A DNA stretch of 32,930 bases from Bacillus sp. 2205SS5-2. Its GTDB lineage: Bacteria; Bacillota; Bacilli; Bacillales; Bacillaceae_K. Position numbers and translations under genes: made by a program. Under the pieces are notes generated by a model. That model was not told the origin of the DNA, did not search any database, and saw only the letters and a list, made by a program, of their open reading frames with translations. Numbering within the stretch: position 1 is the stretch's first letter; every line of letters begins with the position of its first letter. The stretch spans positions 1 to 32,930 of the forward strand of contig NZ_JAYKTS010000037.1 of the NCBI RefSeq assembly GCF_037024155.1. The letters are read 5' to 3'. Shown here piece by piece: positions 8,101 to 17,316 of this stretch.

Positions 8101-11100
8101 TAATGTGCAAATGCAAAAAGAAGATGGGACTCATATTTCATGGAATGACAATCGATACCTAGGTTTGTCCGGTACGAGAGATTGGTATGATAGTGAATTA
8201 ATCTTTACCACTCCTAACGAGACAGGAAAAATTATCATCTACTTACAAATAGATCATCAGGGTCCGAGCTCGCAAGGAGAAGCTTGGTTCGATTCGATTT
8301 CTTTACGGGAACTGAATGAAGAAACAGGAGGTTATTCACCTAACTTCATTGAAAATGGTGATTTCTCTAATGGTTTAGATGGATGGAATGAAGTGAGGGT
8401 TTTTGATACGGGGAGAATTTCAATTGATGAGGTTTCGGTGGAGCCTTTTCATGGCTTTGAAGAGACAATGACGCTTCAACTCGACTCCTCTTCATCAAGC
8501 TCCGGTACAGAACTTGGCTACCTTTCTTCTACCTATGAAGTTGGAGTCAAGCCTAATACCAACTATCGACTGAGCGGCCTAATCAAAACCGATTTACAAC
8601 AGGCTAATGCGTTTTTTAATGTGAAAATGATGGAAACTGATGGCACGCATCTTGATTGGGCAGATAGTCGCAGTCAACAATTGACTGGGAAAAATGGTTG
8701 GATGGATCAGGAACTCATGTTTACTACATCAGAAGGGGTAGAAAAAGTCCGACTGTATTTACAAGTGGATCATCGTGATTCCGGTGCAAAAGGAACGGCC
8801 TGGTTTGATTCGATTAAGCTAGAAGAAGTCAATCAAAATCAGGAAGTGGAAATTGGTCAATACAATTGGTCCCTTGTCTATGGTGAGGGAGAAAATCCAA
8901 GTGACTATACTCGACTGAATAGTGGTACTTCTTCGTCCGATGAAGTGATTTATAATTGGGATACTTCCATACTAAAGAATGAAAAGGTTTACACTCTGAA
9001 ATTTACAGCTACAGATGAGGCAGGCAATACAACAACGAATACTTCTAAAATAATTAAGACAAAGGATACAACGAGTATTGAACCTGCGATTAAAATAATC
9101 AATCCAAAGGACCATCAAGAGATCAATGATGAATATCATGCTGTGGAATATTCGGTTGATAAAGTATCTTCATTTAGTCGAAATAACTTAATAATGAATG
9201 GTAACTTTGATTATACCTTTCTTGATCGTAGGTATAATGAACAACCTGACGGATGGATGTTTAATATTATTAATGGACCTGGAGTTACTTCTGCTGTAAC
9301 TGATGCAAGTAATGGAAGAATATCCATTTTATCCTTTGAATCCTTCCAAACCAACGAATGGTCTTGGGGAGGGTCAGCTTTTTATTCTCAAAAGGTTAAG
9401 ATCAATCCAAATACGATTTATCAAATTAAGGGGGATATGATCGATGAATTAGATGATTTAAAAGGGGACATATATATTGATTTATATAATGATGATCAGT
9501 TCCTTGAATCAATTGATGTGATGTCAGATTCACCTATAAACCTGAATATCCATCAATGGCAGACTTATAAAAAGGTGTTTACTTCACCAAATGAGGCGAA
9601 TAATGCAGTCATAAGGTTAAATGTATCAGGAGATTTTAAAAGCGAAAGAACTATGCTTGCTTTTGATAATATTCAGTTATCTACTGGAATGCTTGATTTT
9701 GAAAGGATGGAACTATTCGTCAATTCGAAGCGTCATGATTACAAATATAATGATTCTAATTATCCACTATATATTGAAACAACAGAGTATCCAGAAGGAA
9801 GCAACAATCAATTCTATCTAAGAGGATTAGATTCCTCCGGATCATATTCTTATAGTACTTATTCTTATCGTACCAGAGGAGTGATGGATCAGTTTGAAAA
9901 TGAGGAATTCATTGATACTTTATCCGGAACTGAACACACTGGAAATCGAATTTCATTGTTACCTTCATCAAAAAAAGGCTATATAGAATCTACTTCTCTT
10001 ACATTTCCAGGAAGCATTAGCACCATTCATTTGTCACCTTCAGAAGAGAAGCCGAGTGGAACATCCATTACGTACGAGGCCTCATCAGATGGTGGGAACA
10101 CTTGGGACGAGATAGAACCAAATAAAATGGAAGCTATTTCTCATACCGGAATGGAACTGAAAGTAAGGGCAATACTATCTAGTTCGACTACAGGTGTGTC
10201 TCCGACGTTAAATGCTTGGGAGTCTGAAATTGTCTATGTTAATACTCAAGGAAATACGTTTGAAGTAAAGCTGATTGATGAACCGAAAAATCTAACGGCC
10301 ACACCGAATGTGAATTATATGACATTGCTTCGTTGGGATGCATCATCAACAGAAGGTGTGAGCTATTCCGTTCACCGTAGTTCAACGCCTAACTTTACTC
10401 CTACGAACAAAACTTTGCTTGTAAAAGGTGTGAAGGATTCCTATTGGAATGATTATAATCTAAATTACGGTCAGGAATTTTATTACAAAGTCGTAGCTGT
10501 AAAAGAATTTAATGGACAGGCTCGAGAAAGTGTTTCTTCTAATGAAGCGTGGTCAAAAGTCGTTGAGAAAAATGAGGTTGAAAAACGGTTAGGTTTACAA
10601 GACTACTGGGGATACAGCAGTTTCCCAACCGCAAGGGGAAAAGGCTACGTTAATATAAGTAGTGGGAACCTTGTGTATCAATCGACAGATTTTGTTACCA
10701 TTTCTCCTCAATTAGCGATGGTCATGAGAAGAAGCTTTAACAGTCAATCTACGACGAAAACACCGCTAGGCTACGGATGGGACTTCTCTTTTAATACGAC
10801 CTTATTAAAAGAATACGATGCATCTGGAACGGAATTGGGCTTGATTTTAAAAGACGGGGACGGGAGTTTACATCGTTTCACTAAAAAGTCAGATGGAACC
10901 TATAACACGCCAAAAGGCGTTCATATGACCTTGACGAAACGGTCGGATGGACAGTATGAAATCCTCCGTAAAGATCAAGTGAAATATGTTTTTGATTCAC
11001 AAATGAAGTTAAAGAAAATGACTGAACCGAATGGAAACGAACTCACATTTGAGTACGACCGCAACCGCGGGAATTTAGTGTTCGTTCGAAACAATGTAGG

Positions 11101-14100
11101 CGATCAAACCGAGATTGTTTATTACGACGATCAAGATTTAGTGAAAGAGGTTATTGACTCAGCTGGTCGGACGTATAAATTTCTTTACGAGAATGAGAGA
11201 TTGACAGAAACCTTTCAAATCGTAGAACAGAATCATAAATATGTAGAGAAATATCAATATAACGAGGACAAATCGGAATTAAGAGGAATTGTTGATTCCA
11301 AAGAATATGAAACAAAGTTACAGTTTGATGGAGACAAGCTTAAAAAAGTTACAGATCCGATTGGGGAATCTTCCTCTTTTGATTATACAGAGATAAATGG
11401 AACAAAAATGACCACTATTACGACGGACAAAGGGAAAACGGTATCCTTCACGTATAATGCGAATGGAAATGTTACTTCCAAAATGAACGCAGACAACCAC
11501 CAAGTTCATTATGACTATACGGATGATATGTTGGTCAATCATATGTATTATGATAATACCATCGATGGTGAGAAAAAAACCTTGCATCATTGGTATACTT
11601 ACGATAATCGTGGAAACATAGAAACGATTAAAGACCCATTAGGCAATGTAACGGAGTTCAATGATTATAACGACATGAACTTACTGGGAGAGATTCTGGA
11701 ACCAATTAGGGGTACTGCGAAGGCTTCTACTACGTTTAAATATGACGAAAGAGGGAACTTAAAAACATCCAGGGATGCCGAAGGACGTACCGTCTCTTAC
11801 ACGTACGATGATTTTGGAAATCAAGAAACGGTGACGAATGAGTTTAATCAGACGACAACGTATGAGTATGATAAAAAAGGTCGATTGATGAAAATCTTAG
11901 AACCGTTAGGGAAAGTTACACAAGTCTTAGAATATGATAAACAAGGTAATGCAACGAAAATCAAGGACTCGAGAGGCTATATTACCGAAAATCAATACGA
12001 TTTATTGGATCGATTAATCAAATCAATTGATCCAAAGGGCCATACGGTTACACAAAGCTTCGATTTGAACCATAACTTAATCGATAGGACAAATAACCGA
12101 GGATTTACGACAGAGTTTCAATATGATGAAGTCGGTCGATTAAAGACAACCATCCATCCAAATGGAGATGTAGACGTAGTCAATTACGATTTTGACGAAA
12201 ACAACAATGAAAAAATTGTGTATACAGATGGAGAAGGTCGAACGAATACACAATATTATAATGAAGTCGGTCAACTATACAAAGAAGCGGCGTTTAATGC
12301 CGTAACCGAATATTATTACGATGAAGTTGGGAACATGTCAAAGGCCATAGACGGTGAAGGTCGAGTCGTTCAATCTGTATATGATGAGTTGGACCGACAA
12401 ACGAAAGTCATTGTTGACCCGAATGGAAAGAACATTGTAACGGAAAATGTATATGATTTACAAGGGAACGTCTTGAAAACGATTGATGGAGAAGGATATA
12501 CGAAAGATTATCAATTTGATCGAGTTAATCGTTTAAAACAAGTAACTCAAACCGTTGATGGAAAGCCTCAAACCACTTCCTATGATTATGATCAGGTGGA
12601 AGGGGATTTCGTGAAAAATAAGGTAACCGATGCCTTAGGAAGACAAAAATGGACGTATTTAGATGCTCTTGGCCGCGTTCGTAAAGAAGTCGATGAGGGA
12701 GATACGTCTGACTCAGAACGGTTGATCCAAACATTCGAGTATGATTTGAATGATAATATGACGGAATCGACTCGAAACGATGGAACTACGGTTGAACAAC
12801 AGTATGATGGACGAAATCAGGTTAAAAAAGCAATCTATGGTGATGGTCATTATACGGTGTATCAATATGATGCGAATGGAAATCGGGAATATATTCATGA
12901 TACGAAAGATGGAAAGACGATTGCATCTAGTTATGCTTATGACAACAAGGACCGTTTAATGCAAGTTGTTCAAGATGGAATCACCGTAAATTACGAATAC
13001 GACTCGAGTGACAATTTGACGAAATTTTATTATCCAACTGAGGATGGAGACGGACAAAAGGACATTGATTATATCTTTGATGGGTACAATCGTCTCGAAT
13101 CCATCATGGTGGAGGAGAAAAAAGTTCAAGAGCTAAAATACACGAACGCTGCAAAGCTCGATTATGCGAAGAATTATTTGGAGTTTGATACAAACGGTTC
13201 CAATTATGTAAAAATCGATTATCAATATGATAGTACGGGAAGAACGAACACCATTCAGTATTTGAAGCAAGGAACGATGAAGCTAGAAGAGTATGTCATG
13301 AAGCACGACAATCGTGGATATATTGAAAATGAAACGATTTACACGAATTACAATGAAGCGAAAACCGTTCGAAAATCATATGAGTACAATGAAGTAGGTC
13401 AATTAAAAGTATCTACCATCGATCAAAAATCAACGTCTTATGAGTATGACGAGGTTGGAAACCGAAAGATAATGGACGATGGACAAGACTCCTATTCCTA
13501 TTCCTACAACCAATTTAATCAATTAAAGTCTACGATGAAAAATGGACAGTCCCATGCCTCCTATGAATATGATAATCGAGGCAATCAACAGATCGAAATC
13601 ATCAAAAAAGAAATCGACGGGGCTATGAAAGACGTAACAACAAATTACTCCTATGACCTTGCGAATCAACTAACAGCAGTGGAGACCATTACGCCAGGAA
13701 AAGAGACAACGACGCTCAAAAATGTTTATAATGGAGATGGACAACGGATTCGTCGTGATGCCAATGGATTAGTAACGAAATACCTTTACCATGATGACGC
13801 GATTCTGTATACGACCGACAACAACAATCGAAAAACAACGGAAAACATCCTGAACCCGACCGGAATGATTGTTGCCTCCAAACGATTTGAAGGTGGACAT
13901 GCCAATAACCACTTCTTCTACCAATATGACATACGAGGTAGTGTTACGAATGTGGTCGACTCGGATGCCAAACGCGTCAAGGGGTATGAATACGATGACT
14001 TTGGAAAACCAAAAGAAGTAGGCGACAAAACCTTTGAAAACGATGTGAAATTTACCGGAGCCGTTCATGACGCCTCAACCGGTCTACATTATATGAACGC

Positions 14101-14923
14101 GCGCTACTATAATTCCGATACAGGCCGTTTTCTGTCGCAAGATACGTATAGTGGATCTCCTAATGACCCATGGACGCAGCATTTATATACGTACACGTCG
14201 AATAATCCGGTCAACTACACCGATCCCACGGGACATTACGCAGTAAACGTTGAGGGGACACAAAGACAACTTCCGACCGGGAGAATTATTACTGAGCCCA
14301 AACCAAGCAATACCATAAGTCCAGGTTCTCAGGATCGACCAACAACTAAATCGTCGACGAAGAAAGCAACCTCATCGGAATCAAAAAAATCAAGTTTCTT
14401 TGGCTCATTGCAAAAAGGCCTAGACTTTTTAGGGAATGCACCTGGACCTATAGGAGCCGTTGCCGATGGTATCAACGCCTTAGCATATGCCGCCCAAGGA
14501 GACTTTAAAAATGCAGCATTAAGTGGAGTTGCTGTGTTACCTGGTGGAAGTTTAGTTAAAAATGGGATAAAGGCTGGACGTGGTATACGATCTGCCGCTA
14601 AGGGTACGGGTGATCTTGTTAGGGGCACAAATAAAAGGGGGCAAGTAACCGGTCGAGGTGGGTTTAGAAAGTCAACGGTTCATAATGCCTGGGATAATGC
14701 GAAAGATGGACCTAAAGGTGGTAAACTTTGTCCTACATGTGAGAAAGAAATATTTGTACCGCCTTTTTCAGGGAAAAAGCGAGATTGGGATGTTGATCAT
14801 ACACCAGCATGGACGAATAGAACATTTTTAAACCCAACACGGAAAGAAGTGTTAGATGATTATCAAAAAGGAACAAGGCTGGAATGCCCTTCTTGTAACA
14901 GAAGAAGAGGTAATAGGGAATAG
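5159..14923 (+). CDS. Secreted Rhs/WapA-type polymorphic toxin, HNH nuclease tip
   Basis: This is a 3254-aa contact-type toxin. Residues 1-28 form a signal peptide ending SVLA. A DNRLRE-type wall-binding region lies at about 328-510, and fibronectin-III-like modules at about 514-850. Two duplicated carbohydrate-binding-like modules begin at NGDFQYGLDGW (about 895) and NGDFSNGLDGW (about 1063), with a diverged third near 1343. The Rhs shell starts near 1829 (GYVNISSGNLVYQSTDF). YD repeats run about 1950-2915. The conserved core end is ARYYNSDTGRFLSQD to NYTDPTGHYA (about 2980-3028). A pre-toxin segment (3085-3142) leads to an 80-aa toxin with CPTC, DWDVDHTPAW and CPSCN, a treble-clef HNH nuclease. 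The Rhs shell should encapsulate the toxin for delivery to neighbouring cells. ATG 5159 is preferred over GTG 5141 because GAAAGGA (5143-5149) lies just before it. A SuFu immunity gene follows directly. Confidence 0.9.
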   Translation: MHSFWKKILSVLVVMMMLVSSIPPSVLAETTQGNKEKKKKEENSLSEWKELEKIEGFDNQLLDDLEPGGEIVEKRTEMSKFFYNGDGSIVEKRYFQPIHKKDKKNSRFEEISPELVEDTVKTKTKTENSKEKQEEVAGNIEDEVVLKTQNTTLQSNFLKKMKKGKYATFDIGGHSISYSLLEAFGDERPTIQPKNQKAVFEENQVTYEEVFPNIDLRNISFNTQTKEDIILHSYDGYNAFSFHIETDLRGELTDVGSLEFFDFNNNKVFMVPKPFMTDSNYDEHKGQSERSDNVKYEMKKNETGYTLTIKADVEWLADPMRQFPVYIDPSIETLDISQDTFVMSAYPTTNYNGDGKWNSEEKIYQLQVGYYDSSTGRNYAYIKPETANMTPEAGYMVSSAKFKVYVTHHYYVNNPNGLWLDYVNNPWDAGTLTWNNKPSSTTKIGSVSVGRGQWAEFDVSGIVKEWNKGNKTNYGFRIHTNGNGTSHWKRIISASNATNRPYLEITYTTLGTAKTPVAKAYSNGTNSITGYVDLSWDKVEGADGYKVAIFNGATYEYVDVGDVTKWSTKGKRIWPTPKEIEADGRYGLHIKDGKTDGTGAELPNDPRTTYIASGGSHKGDQNYWFRVIAYNKEYGVETVQSLPAKPVLPDNTPPNNVSKPTVKITDGSINSGNNATAIVSWNAVQDLPKDMGAGINYYELQKKVNGSWSSVKNVKHSGESNYQDTITDLPDDTTVSFRVRAFDNKGNYSGYSTSSEYMTLDRTPPSTPTSVSVTPTTWSSESEYVVSWEGITDNAYLESIQYKVGDQSWKGIGSNSEEGSMPIPVDFTDGIHTIQIRGLDRAGNKGVPRTANVMKDTVAPTVWFEYPKPNETVKGIEEIKIGVENPVGHAEPFNLIHNGDFQYGLDGWSEMKAKDNGTTSTEGEANLDQTLSISMSTDSSSPSNELGYIAATYELEVKPNTTYKLEGKVKTFFISLANAFFNVQMQKEDGTHISWNDNRYLGLSGTRDWYDSELIFTTPNETGKIIIYLQIDHQGPSSQGEAWFDSISLRELNEETGGYSPNFIENGDFSNGLDGWNEVRVFDTGRISIDEVSVEPFHGFEETMTLQLDSSSSSSGTELGYLSSTYEVGVKPNTNYRLSGLIKTDLQQANAFFNVKMMETDGTHLDWADSRSQQLTGKNGWMDQELMFTTSEGVEKVRLYLQVDHRDSGAKGTAWFDSIKLEEVNQNQEVEIGQYNWSLVYGEGENPSDYTRLNSGTSSSDEVIYNWDTSILKNEKVYTLKFTATDEAGNTTTNTSKIIKTKDTTSIEPAIKIINPKDHQEINDEYHAVEYSVDKVSSFSRNNLIMNGNFDYTFLDRRYNEQPDGWMFNIINGPGVTSAVTDASNGRISILSFESFQTNEWSWGGSAFYSQKVKINPNTIYQIKGDMIDELDDLKGDIYIDLYNDDQFLESIDVMSDSPINLNIHQWQTYKKVFTSPNEANNAVIRLNVSGDFKSERTMLAFDNIQLSTGMLDFERMELFVNSKRHDYKYNDSNYPLYIETTEYPEGSNNQFYLRGLDSSGSYSYSTYSYRTRGVMDQFENEEFIDTLSGTEHTGNRISLLPSSKKGYIESTSLTFPGSISTIHLSPSEEKPSGTSITYEASSDGGNTWDEIEPNKMEAISHTGMELKVRAILSSSTTGVSPTLNAWESEIVYVNTQGNTFEVKLIDEPKNLTATPNVNYMTLLRWDASSTEGVSYSVHRSSTPNFTPTNKTLLVKGVKDSYWNDYNLNYGQEFYYKVVAVKEFNGQARESVSSNEAWSKVVEKNEVEKRLGLQDYWGYSSFPTARGKGYVNISSGNLVYQSTDFVTISPQLAMVMRRSFNSQSTTKTPLGYGWDFSFNTTLLKEYDASGTELGLILKDGDGSLHRFTKKSDGTYNTPKGVHMTLTKRSDGQYEILRKDQVKYVFDSQMKLKKMTEPNGNELTFEYDRNRGNLVFVRNNVGDQTEIVYYDDQDLVKEVIDSAGRTYKFLYENERLTETFQIVEQNHKYVEKYQYNEDKSELRGIVDSKEYETKLQFDGDKLKKVTDPIGESSSFDYTEINGTKMTTITTDKGKTVSFTYNANGNVTSKMNADNHQVHYDYTDDMLVNHMYYDNTIDGEKKTLHHWYTYDNRGNIETIKDPLGNVTEFNDYNDMNLLGEILEPIRGTAKASTTFKYDERGNLKTSRDAEGRTVSYTYDDFGNQETVTNEFNQTTTYEYDKKGRLMKILEPLGKVTQVLEYDKQGNATKIKDSRGYITENQYDLLDRLIKSIDPKGHTVTQSFDLNHNLIDRTNNRGFTTEFQYDEVGRLKTTIHPNGDVDVVNYDFDENNNEKIVYTDGEGRTNTQYYNEVGQLYKEAAFNAVTEYYYDEVGNMSKAIDGEGRVVQSVYDELDRQTKVIVDPNGKNIVTENVYDLQGNVLKTIDGEGYTKDYQFDRVNRLKQVTQTVDGKPQTTSYDYDQVEGDFVKNKVTDALGRQKWTYLDALGRVRKEVDEGDTSDSERLIQTFEYDLNDNMTESTRNDGTTVEQQYDGRNQVKKAIYGDGHYTVYQYDANGNREYIHDTKDGKTIASSYAYDNKDRLMQVVQDGITVNYEYDSSDNLTKFYYPTEDGDGQKDIDYIFDGYNRLESIMVEEKKVQELKYTNAAKLDYAKNYLEFDTNGSNYVKIDYQYDSTGRTNTIQYLKQGTMKLEEYVMKHDNRGYIENETIYTNYNEAKTVRKSYEYNEVGQLKVSTIDQKSTSYEYDEVGNRKIMDDGQDSYSYSYNQFNQLKSTMKNGQSHASYEYDNRGNQQIEIIKKEIDGAMKDVTTNYSYDLANQLTAVETITPGKETTTLKNVYNGDGQRIRRDANGLVTKYLYHDDAILYTTDNNNRKTTENILNPTGMIVASKRFEGGHANNHFFYQYDIRGSVTNVVDSDAKRVKGYEYDDFGKPKEVGDKTFENDVKFTGAVHDASTGLHYMNARYYNSDTGRFLSQDTYSGSPNDPWTQHLYTYTSNNPVNYTDPTGHYAVNVEGTQRQLPTGRIITEPKPSNTISPGSQDRPTTKSSTKKATSSESKKSSFFGSLQKGLDFLGNAPGPIGAVADGINALAYAAQGDFKNAALSGVAVLPGGSLVKNGIKAGRGIRSAAKGTGDLVRGTNKRGQVTGRGGFRKSTVHNAWDNAKDGPKGGKLCPTCEKEIFVPPFSGKKRDWDVDHTPAWTNRTFLNPTRKEVLDDYQKGTRLECPSCNRRRGNRE
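13530..14568 (+). repeat. Long direct repeat, copy 1 (in full-length rhs)
   Basis: This 1039-bp stretch of the rhs 3' core and pre-toxin region recurs at 19501-20539 at a constant offset of 5971 bp. By eye there are five mismatches and no indels. It ends just before the toxin domains diverge. Confidence 0.92.
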
Positions 14924-14938
14924 GAGGAAAAATTGTAT

Positions 14939-15514
14939 ATGAATGAGTATGTGAAATTTTTAGAAGACCATTTAGGGATGATTGAACAGGGGTGGAGTAC
15001 AAATGTAGACGGTGAAAAACTTCCGTTTAATGTTGTTAAATTTAAAGGTGGTCCATTTTCTGATACAGTAACATACTCTACTTTAGGGTTAAGTCATCAT
15101 AGTTTAATAAACCCCGACTCAAATAAAATAATAAAACATGAATTATTTATTGTGGCAGATTCAAATTTTGGCAATCAAAAAAATATTCCACCAATACTTC
15201 ATCAATTAGGGCAAGAAGCATTAGATGGCCATAACGCGTATTTAAGAGGTCAGGTTATTGGACCAAGAGGAAGATTATTTAAAGACACTAATTTAGAAGC
15301 GTTATATGCAACAGTGCCAGTCTACTTCCCAGACTCATTTCATGTATTTGATGCAGGTAATGGAGAAGTCCCAACTATTCAAGTATGGATGGTGCCAATC
15401 ACGAAAATAGAAGCTGATTTTGTTATGAGAAATGGTTGGTCAAAGTTTGAGGATTTATTAGTAGATATCGATCCAGATTTAATTGATTTTACAAGAGCTA
15501 GTATCATTGTTTAG
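14939..15514 (+). CDS. SuFu-family immunity protein for the HNH toxin
   Basis: This 191-aa cytoplasmic protein resembles the bacterial suppressor-of-fused (SuFu) domain family, which is common as immunity proteins beside HNH-type polymorphic toxins. Family-like segments are GPFSDTVTYSTLGLSHHSL, PVYFPDSFHVFDAGNGEVP, QVWMVPITKIEADFV and the tail WSKFEDLLVDIDPDLIDFTR. It most likely binds the HNH tip encoded immediately upstream and blocks it inside the producer and its kin. The ribosome binding site AGGAGG (14922-14927) overlaps the rhs stop region, so the pair is translationally linked. ATG 14939 is chosen over TTG 14933 because MNEYVKFLEDHLG fits the family start and the spacing is acceptable. 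It is more AT-rich than the rhs core. No terminator was seen directly after it. Confidence 0.85.
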   Translation: MNEYVKFLEDHLGMIEQGWSTNVDGEKLPFNVVKFKGGPFSDTVTYSTLGLSHHSLINPDSNKIIKHELFIVADSNFGNQKNIPPILHQLGQEALDGHNAYLRGQVIGPRGRLFKDTNLEALYATVPVYFPDSFHVFDAGNGEVPTIQVWMVPITKIEADFVMRNGWSKFEDLLVDIDPDLIDFTRASIIV

Positions 15515-15584
15515 AAATCATTTTTAAGACCTTGAAAGAAAAATGTCTATTAAGATTATTATAGCTAGAAAGAGAATAATGATT

Positions 15585-15959
15585 GAAGGCAACCATCACG
15601 GAATATTAAAATAACAGTTTAAGTTAAGAAGAACATTGGGACTTTAGGCGAGATGACATGTTTAAAGGCAAGGAAGACAAATACTGGTGCTGGAAAAACA
15701 TGTACGATAAAACACAAGCACATTGGTTTTACGTAACACTTGTCAAAAACATAAAAAGATGTCATAATATCAATCAACAAACTTCAACAATACTTAAAAT
15801 CACTTATACACTTGAAAGCACTTGATTGCCAGCTATTGGCGACGAGTGCTTTTTTGTTTATAGCTGTTAAATGGACTTTAGTGAATAAACACAGTAAGAG
15901 TGAAATGAGTATATGACGACAACGTATGATTTGTCAAAAAACAACGAGCTTTGGTTGTG
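15585..15959 (+). repeat. Inter-module repeat, copy A
   Basis: This block of about 375 bp recurs at 17317-17705 with about 80-85% identity by eye. It runs from GGAATATTAAAATAACAG through a short vestigial reading frame (DMFKGKEDKYWCW) and an intrinsic terminator to CAACGAGCTTTGGTTGTG. It ends exactly where the module 2 rhs-like sequence begins, so it marks a cassette border. Confidence 0.8.
15815..15856 (+). terminator. Intrinsic terminator in inter-module repeat A
   Basis: AAAGCACT (15815-15822) pairs with AGTGCTTT, with inner GCCA/TGGC pairing, and six Ts follow. It likely ends the rhs-SuFu transcript and keeps the displaced module 2 silent. Confidence 0.75.
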
Positions 15960-16645
15960 TTTATTACGTCGATCCGGATGGGCAGAGAATCGCATCATCT
16001 TATGTCTCAAATAAGAGCCAGCCAAGTACGAGCCATATTTCCACCCCAAGTGGAAGTAAGAAGAGTAAACCATCGGCTAAGAAGGCAAAGGCAAAATCAT
16101 CAAAAAAATCTAAAAAACGAACATCGATTAAAAAATGGATTCAGACAGGACTCGATATCGTAGGAAACACTCCAGGCCCATTGGGAGCCGTAGCCGATGG
16201 GACGAATGCTCTTATCTATCTTGCGGATGGTGATTATCAAAACGCAGCATTAAGTGGGATGGCGACCTTACCTGGTGGAAGTTTAGTCAAGAATGGGATT
16301 AAGGCAGGGCGAGGCTTAGGTATTGCTGCTAAGGGTACAGGTAAATCTGATGAAATTTTAACTCGAAATGGAGCCTTTAGGGATGCAAAAAGGAATGCAG
16401 GAATTCCGAATTCACTCCAGCATAAAAAAACCGTACATGTATATGATTCAACAAGTGAGAATAGGTGGGTTTATGAATTCGATGTTTATGGAAAGAAAAA
16501 GTATGTAGTTAGGCATGACGAAGACAAATTTGGTAGAGGATCACATTTCCATGGAGCGGATGATTCGAAAGGCAGTCCTTTAAATAAAGGAAGATATAAT
16601 CAATATCCAGGGCATTCACCTGAAGATTTTAAAGGATATAAATAG
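15926..16645 (+). CDS. Displaced Rhs tip, module 2 (YobL-like nuclease toxin)
   Basis: This 239-aa reading frame is the C-terminal end of a Rhs toxin without the delivery part. Rhs-like sequence starts at about residue 12 (VYYVDPDGQRIAS, matching the core end NYTDPTGHYA). It continues through a Ser/Lys-rich linker and the shared pre-toxin segment (GNTPGPLGAVADGTNAL to LPGGSLVKNGIKAGRG). It ends in a different toxin domain with AKRNAGIPNSLQ and GRGSHFHGADDSKG, resembling the nuclease tips of B. subtilis YobL-type LXG toxins (HNH/endonuclease VII-like). The family name is from memory. There is no ribosome binding site, no signal peptide, and a terminator 70 bp upstream, so it is probably not expressed as such. 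It would work after recombination into the full-length gene. Its immunity gene follows at 16679. Confidence 0.7.
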   Translation: MICQKTTSFGCVYYVDPDGQRIASSYVSNKSQPSTSHISTPSGSKKSKPSAKKAKAKSSKKSKKRTSIKKWIQTGLDIVGNTPGPLGAVADGTNALIYLADGDYQNAALSGMATLPGGSLVKNGIKAGRGLGIAAKGTGKSDEILTRNGAFRDAKRNAGIPNSLQHKKTVHVYDSTSENRWVYEFDVYGKKKYVVRHDEDKFGRGSHFHGADDSKGSPLNKGRYNQYPGHSPEDFKGYK

Positions 16646-16678
16646 GATCAGGATCATGAATATTGAAAGGTGATTATT

Positions 16679-17152
16679 GTGAGTGATTATAAAAGAAATA
16701 GGATTGAGCTTCTTAAAAGAAAAAATAGAAGAAACTATTTGATAAAACAACTTTCGGATATTGTGACAGTATCTGAAGAATCATTAATGGGAATAGAAAA
16801 AAATGACTTATTTTGCAAATCAGTATTCAATAAGCTATCTACATTAAAGAGTGTTATAAGCATAAAAGAGGGTAGTTATCAGAATAATATTAATAGTTCA
16901 ATTAAACTTTTAAATAGTATTTTTGAGAAAAATAACATTCATATACACTCTGGTAGGATATTGTTTTTTAGAGATGGAGAGATAGAAGCAGTTGAATTAA
17001 ATATGGAAGAACTATATAGAAATTTGGAAGAAATATTGGAAAAAGTGAAGTTTACCTCAGGTTATGGTGATTTTATTTTGGTTTCTGATGATTTGGCATT
17101 TGGAATATGTATAGAAAGAACTGAATATCAGTATGAGTTTTATAGTTGGTAG
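16679..17152 (+). CDS. Probable immunity protein for module 2 toxin
   Basis: This 157-aa, AT-rich gene lies 33 bp after the module 2 toxin frame. The product is soluble, Lys/Glu/Asn-rich, mostly helical at first (residues 1-70) and then beta-rich, ending GDFILVSDDLAFGICIERTE and YEFYSW. I do not recognise a named family. Immunity function is inferred from position, size and composition. The GTG at 16679 is preferred over GTG 16670 because AAAGGTGA (16666-16673), a near-perfect ribosome binding site, lies just upstream of it and covers the earlier codon. Unlike its toxin it has its own good ribosome binding site, so it could still be made and protect against kin carrying this toxin. Confidence 0.65.
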   Translation: MSDYKRNRIELLKRKNRRNYLIKQLSDIVTVSEESLMGIEKNDLFCKSVFNKLSTLKSVISIKEGSYQNNINSSIKLLNSIFEKNNIHIHSGRILFFRDGEIEAVELNMEELYRNLEEILEKVKFTSGYGDFILVSDDLAFGICIERTEYQYEFYSW

Positions 17153-17174
17153 AATTTTACAGTAAAGTTAAGAT

Positions 17175-17204
17175 CTTAATTGGCAAAGTGCCTTTTAAGG
17201 TTTT
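17175..17204 (+). terminator. Intrinsic terminator after module 2 immunity gene
   Basis: CTTAATTGGC (17175-17184) pairs with GCCTTTTAAG (17190-17199), with a small internal T/T mismatch, and GTTTT follows. Confidence 0.6.
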
Positions 17205-17316
17205 ATCTTAGTATAATTAATTTTTTTGTGGAGTCCTTCACATAATATTTATGAGATGAAGGAATGAAAAGGTATTTGGTTAATATGGTGGGAACGAATT
17301 ATAATTGACTACTCAT

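Noticed and set aside
13769-14068. 99-codon minus-strand frame, repeated at 19740-20039
   Set aside because: It is the antisense shadow of the duplicated rhs core. Its conservation reflects the coding strand.
15645-15770. Possible small gene in the inter-module repeat (DMFKGKEDKYWCW)
   Set aside because: It is open in both copies, but differences between them are mostly amino-acid changing, there is no start with a ribosome binding site, and no family was recognised. It is treated as a vestige.
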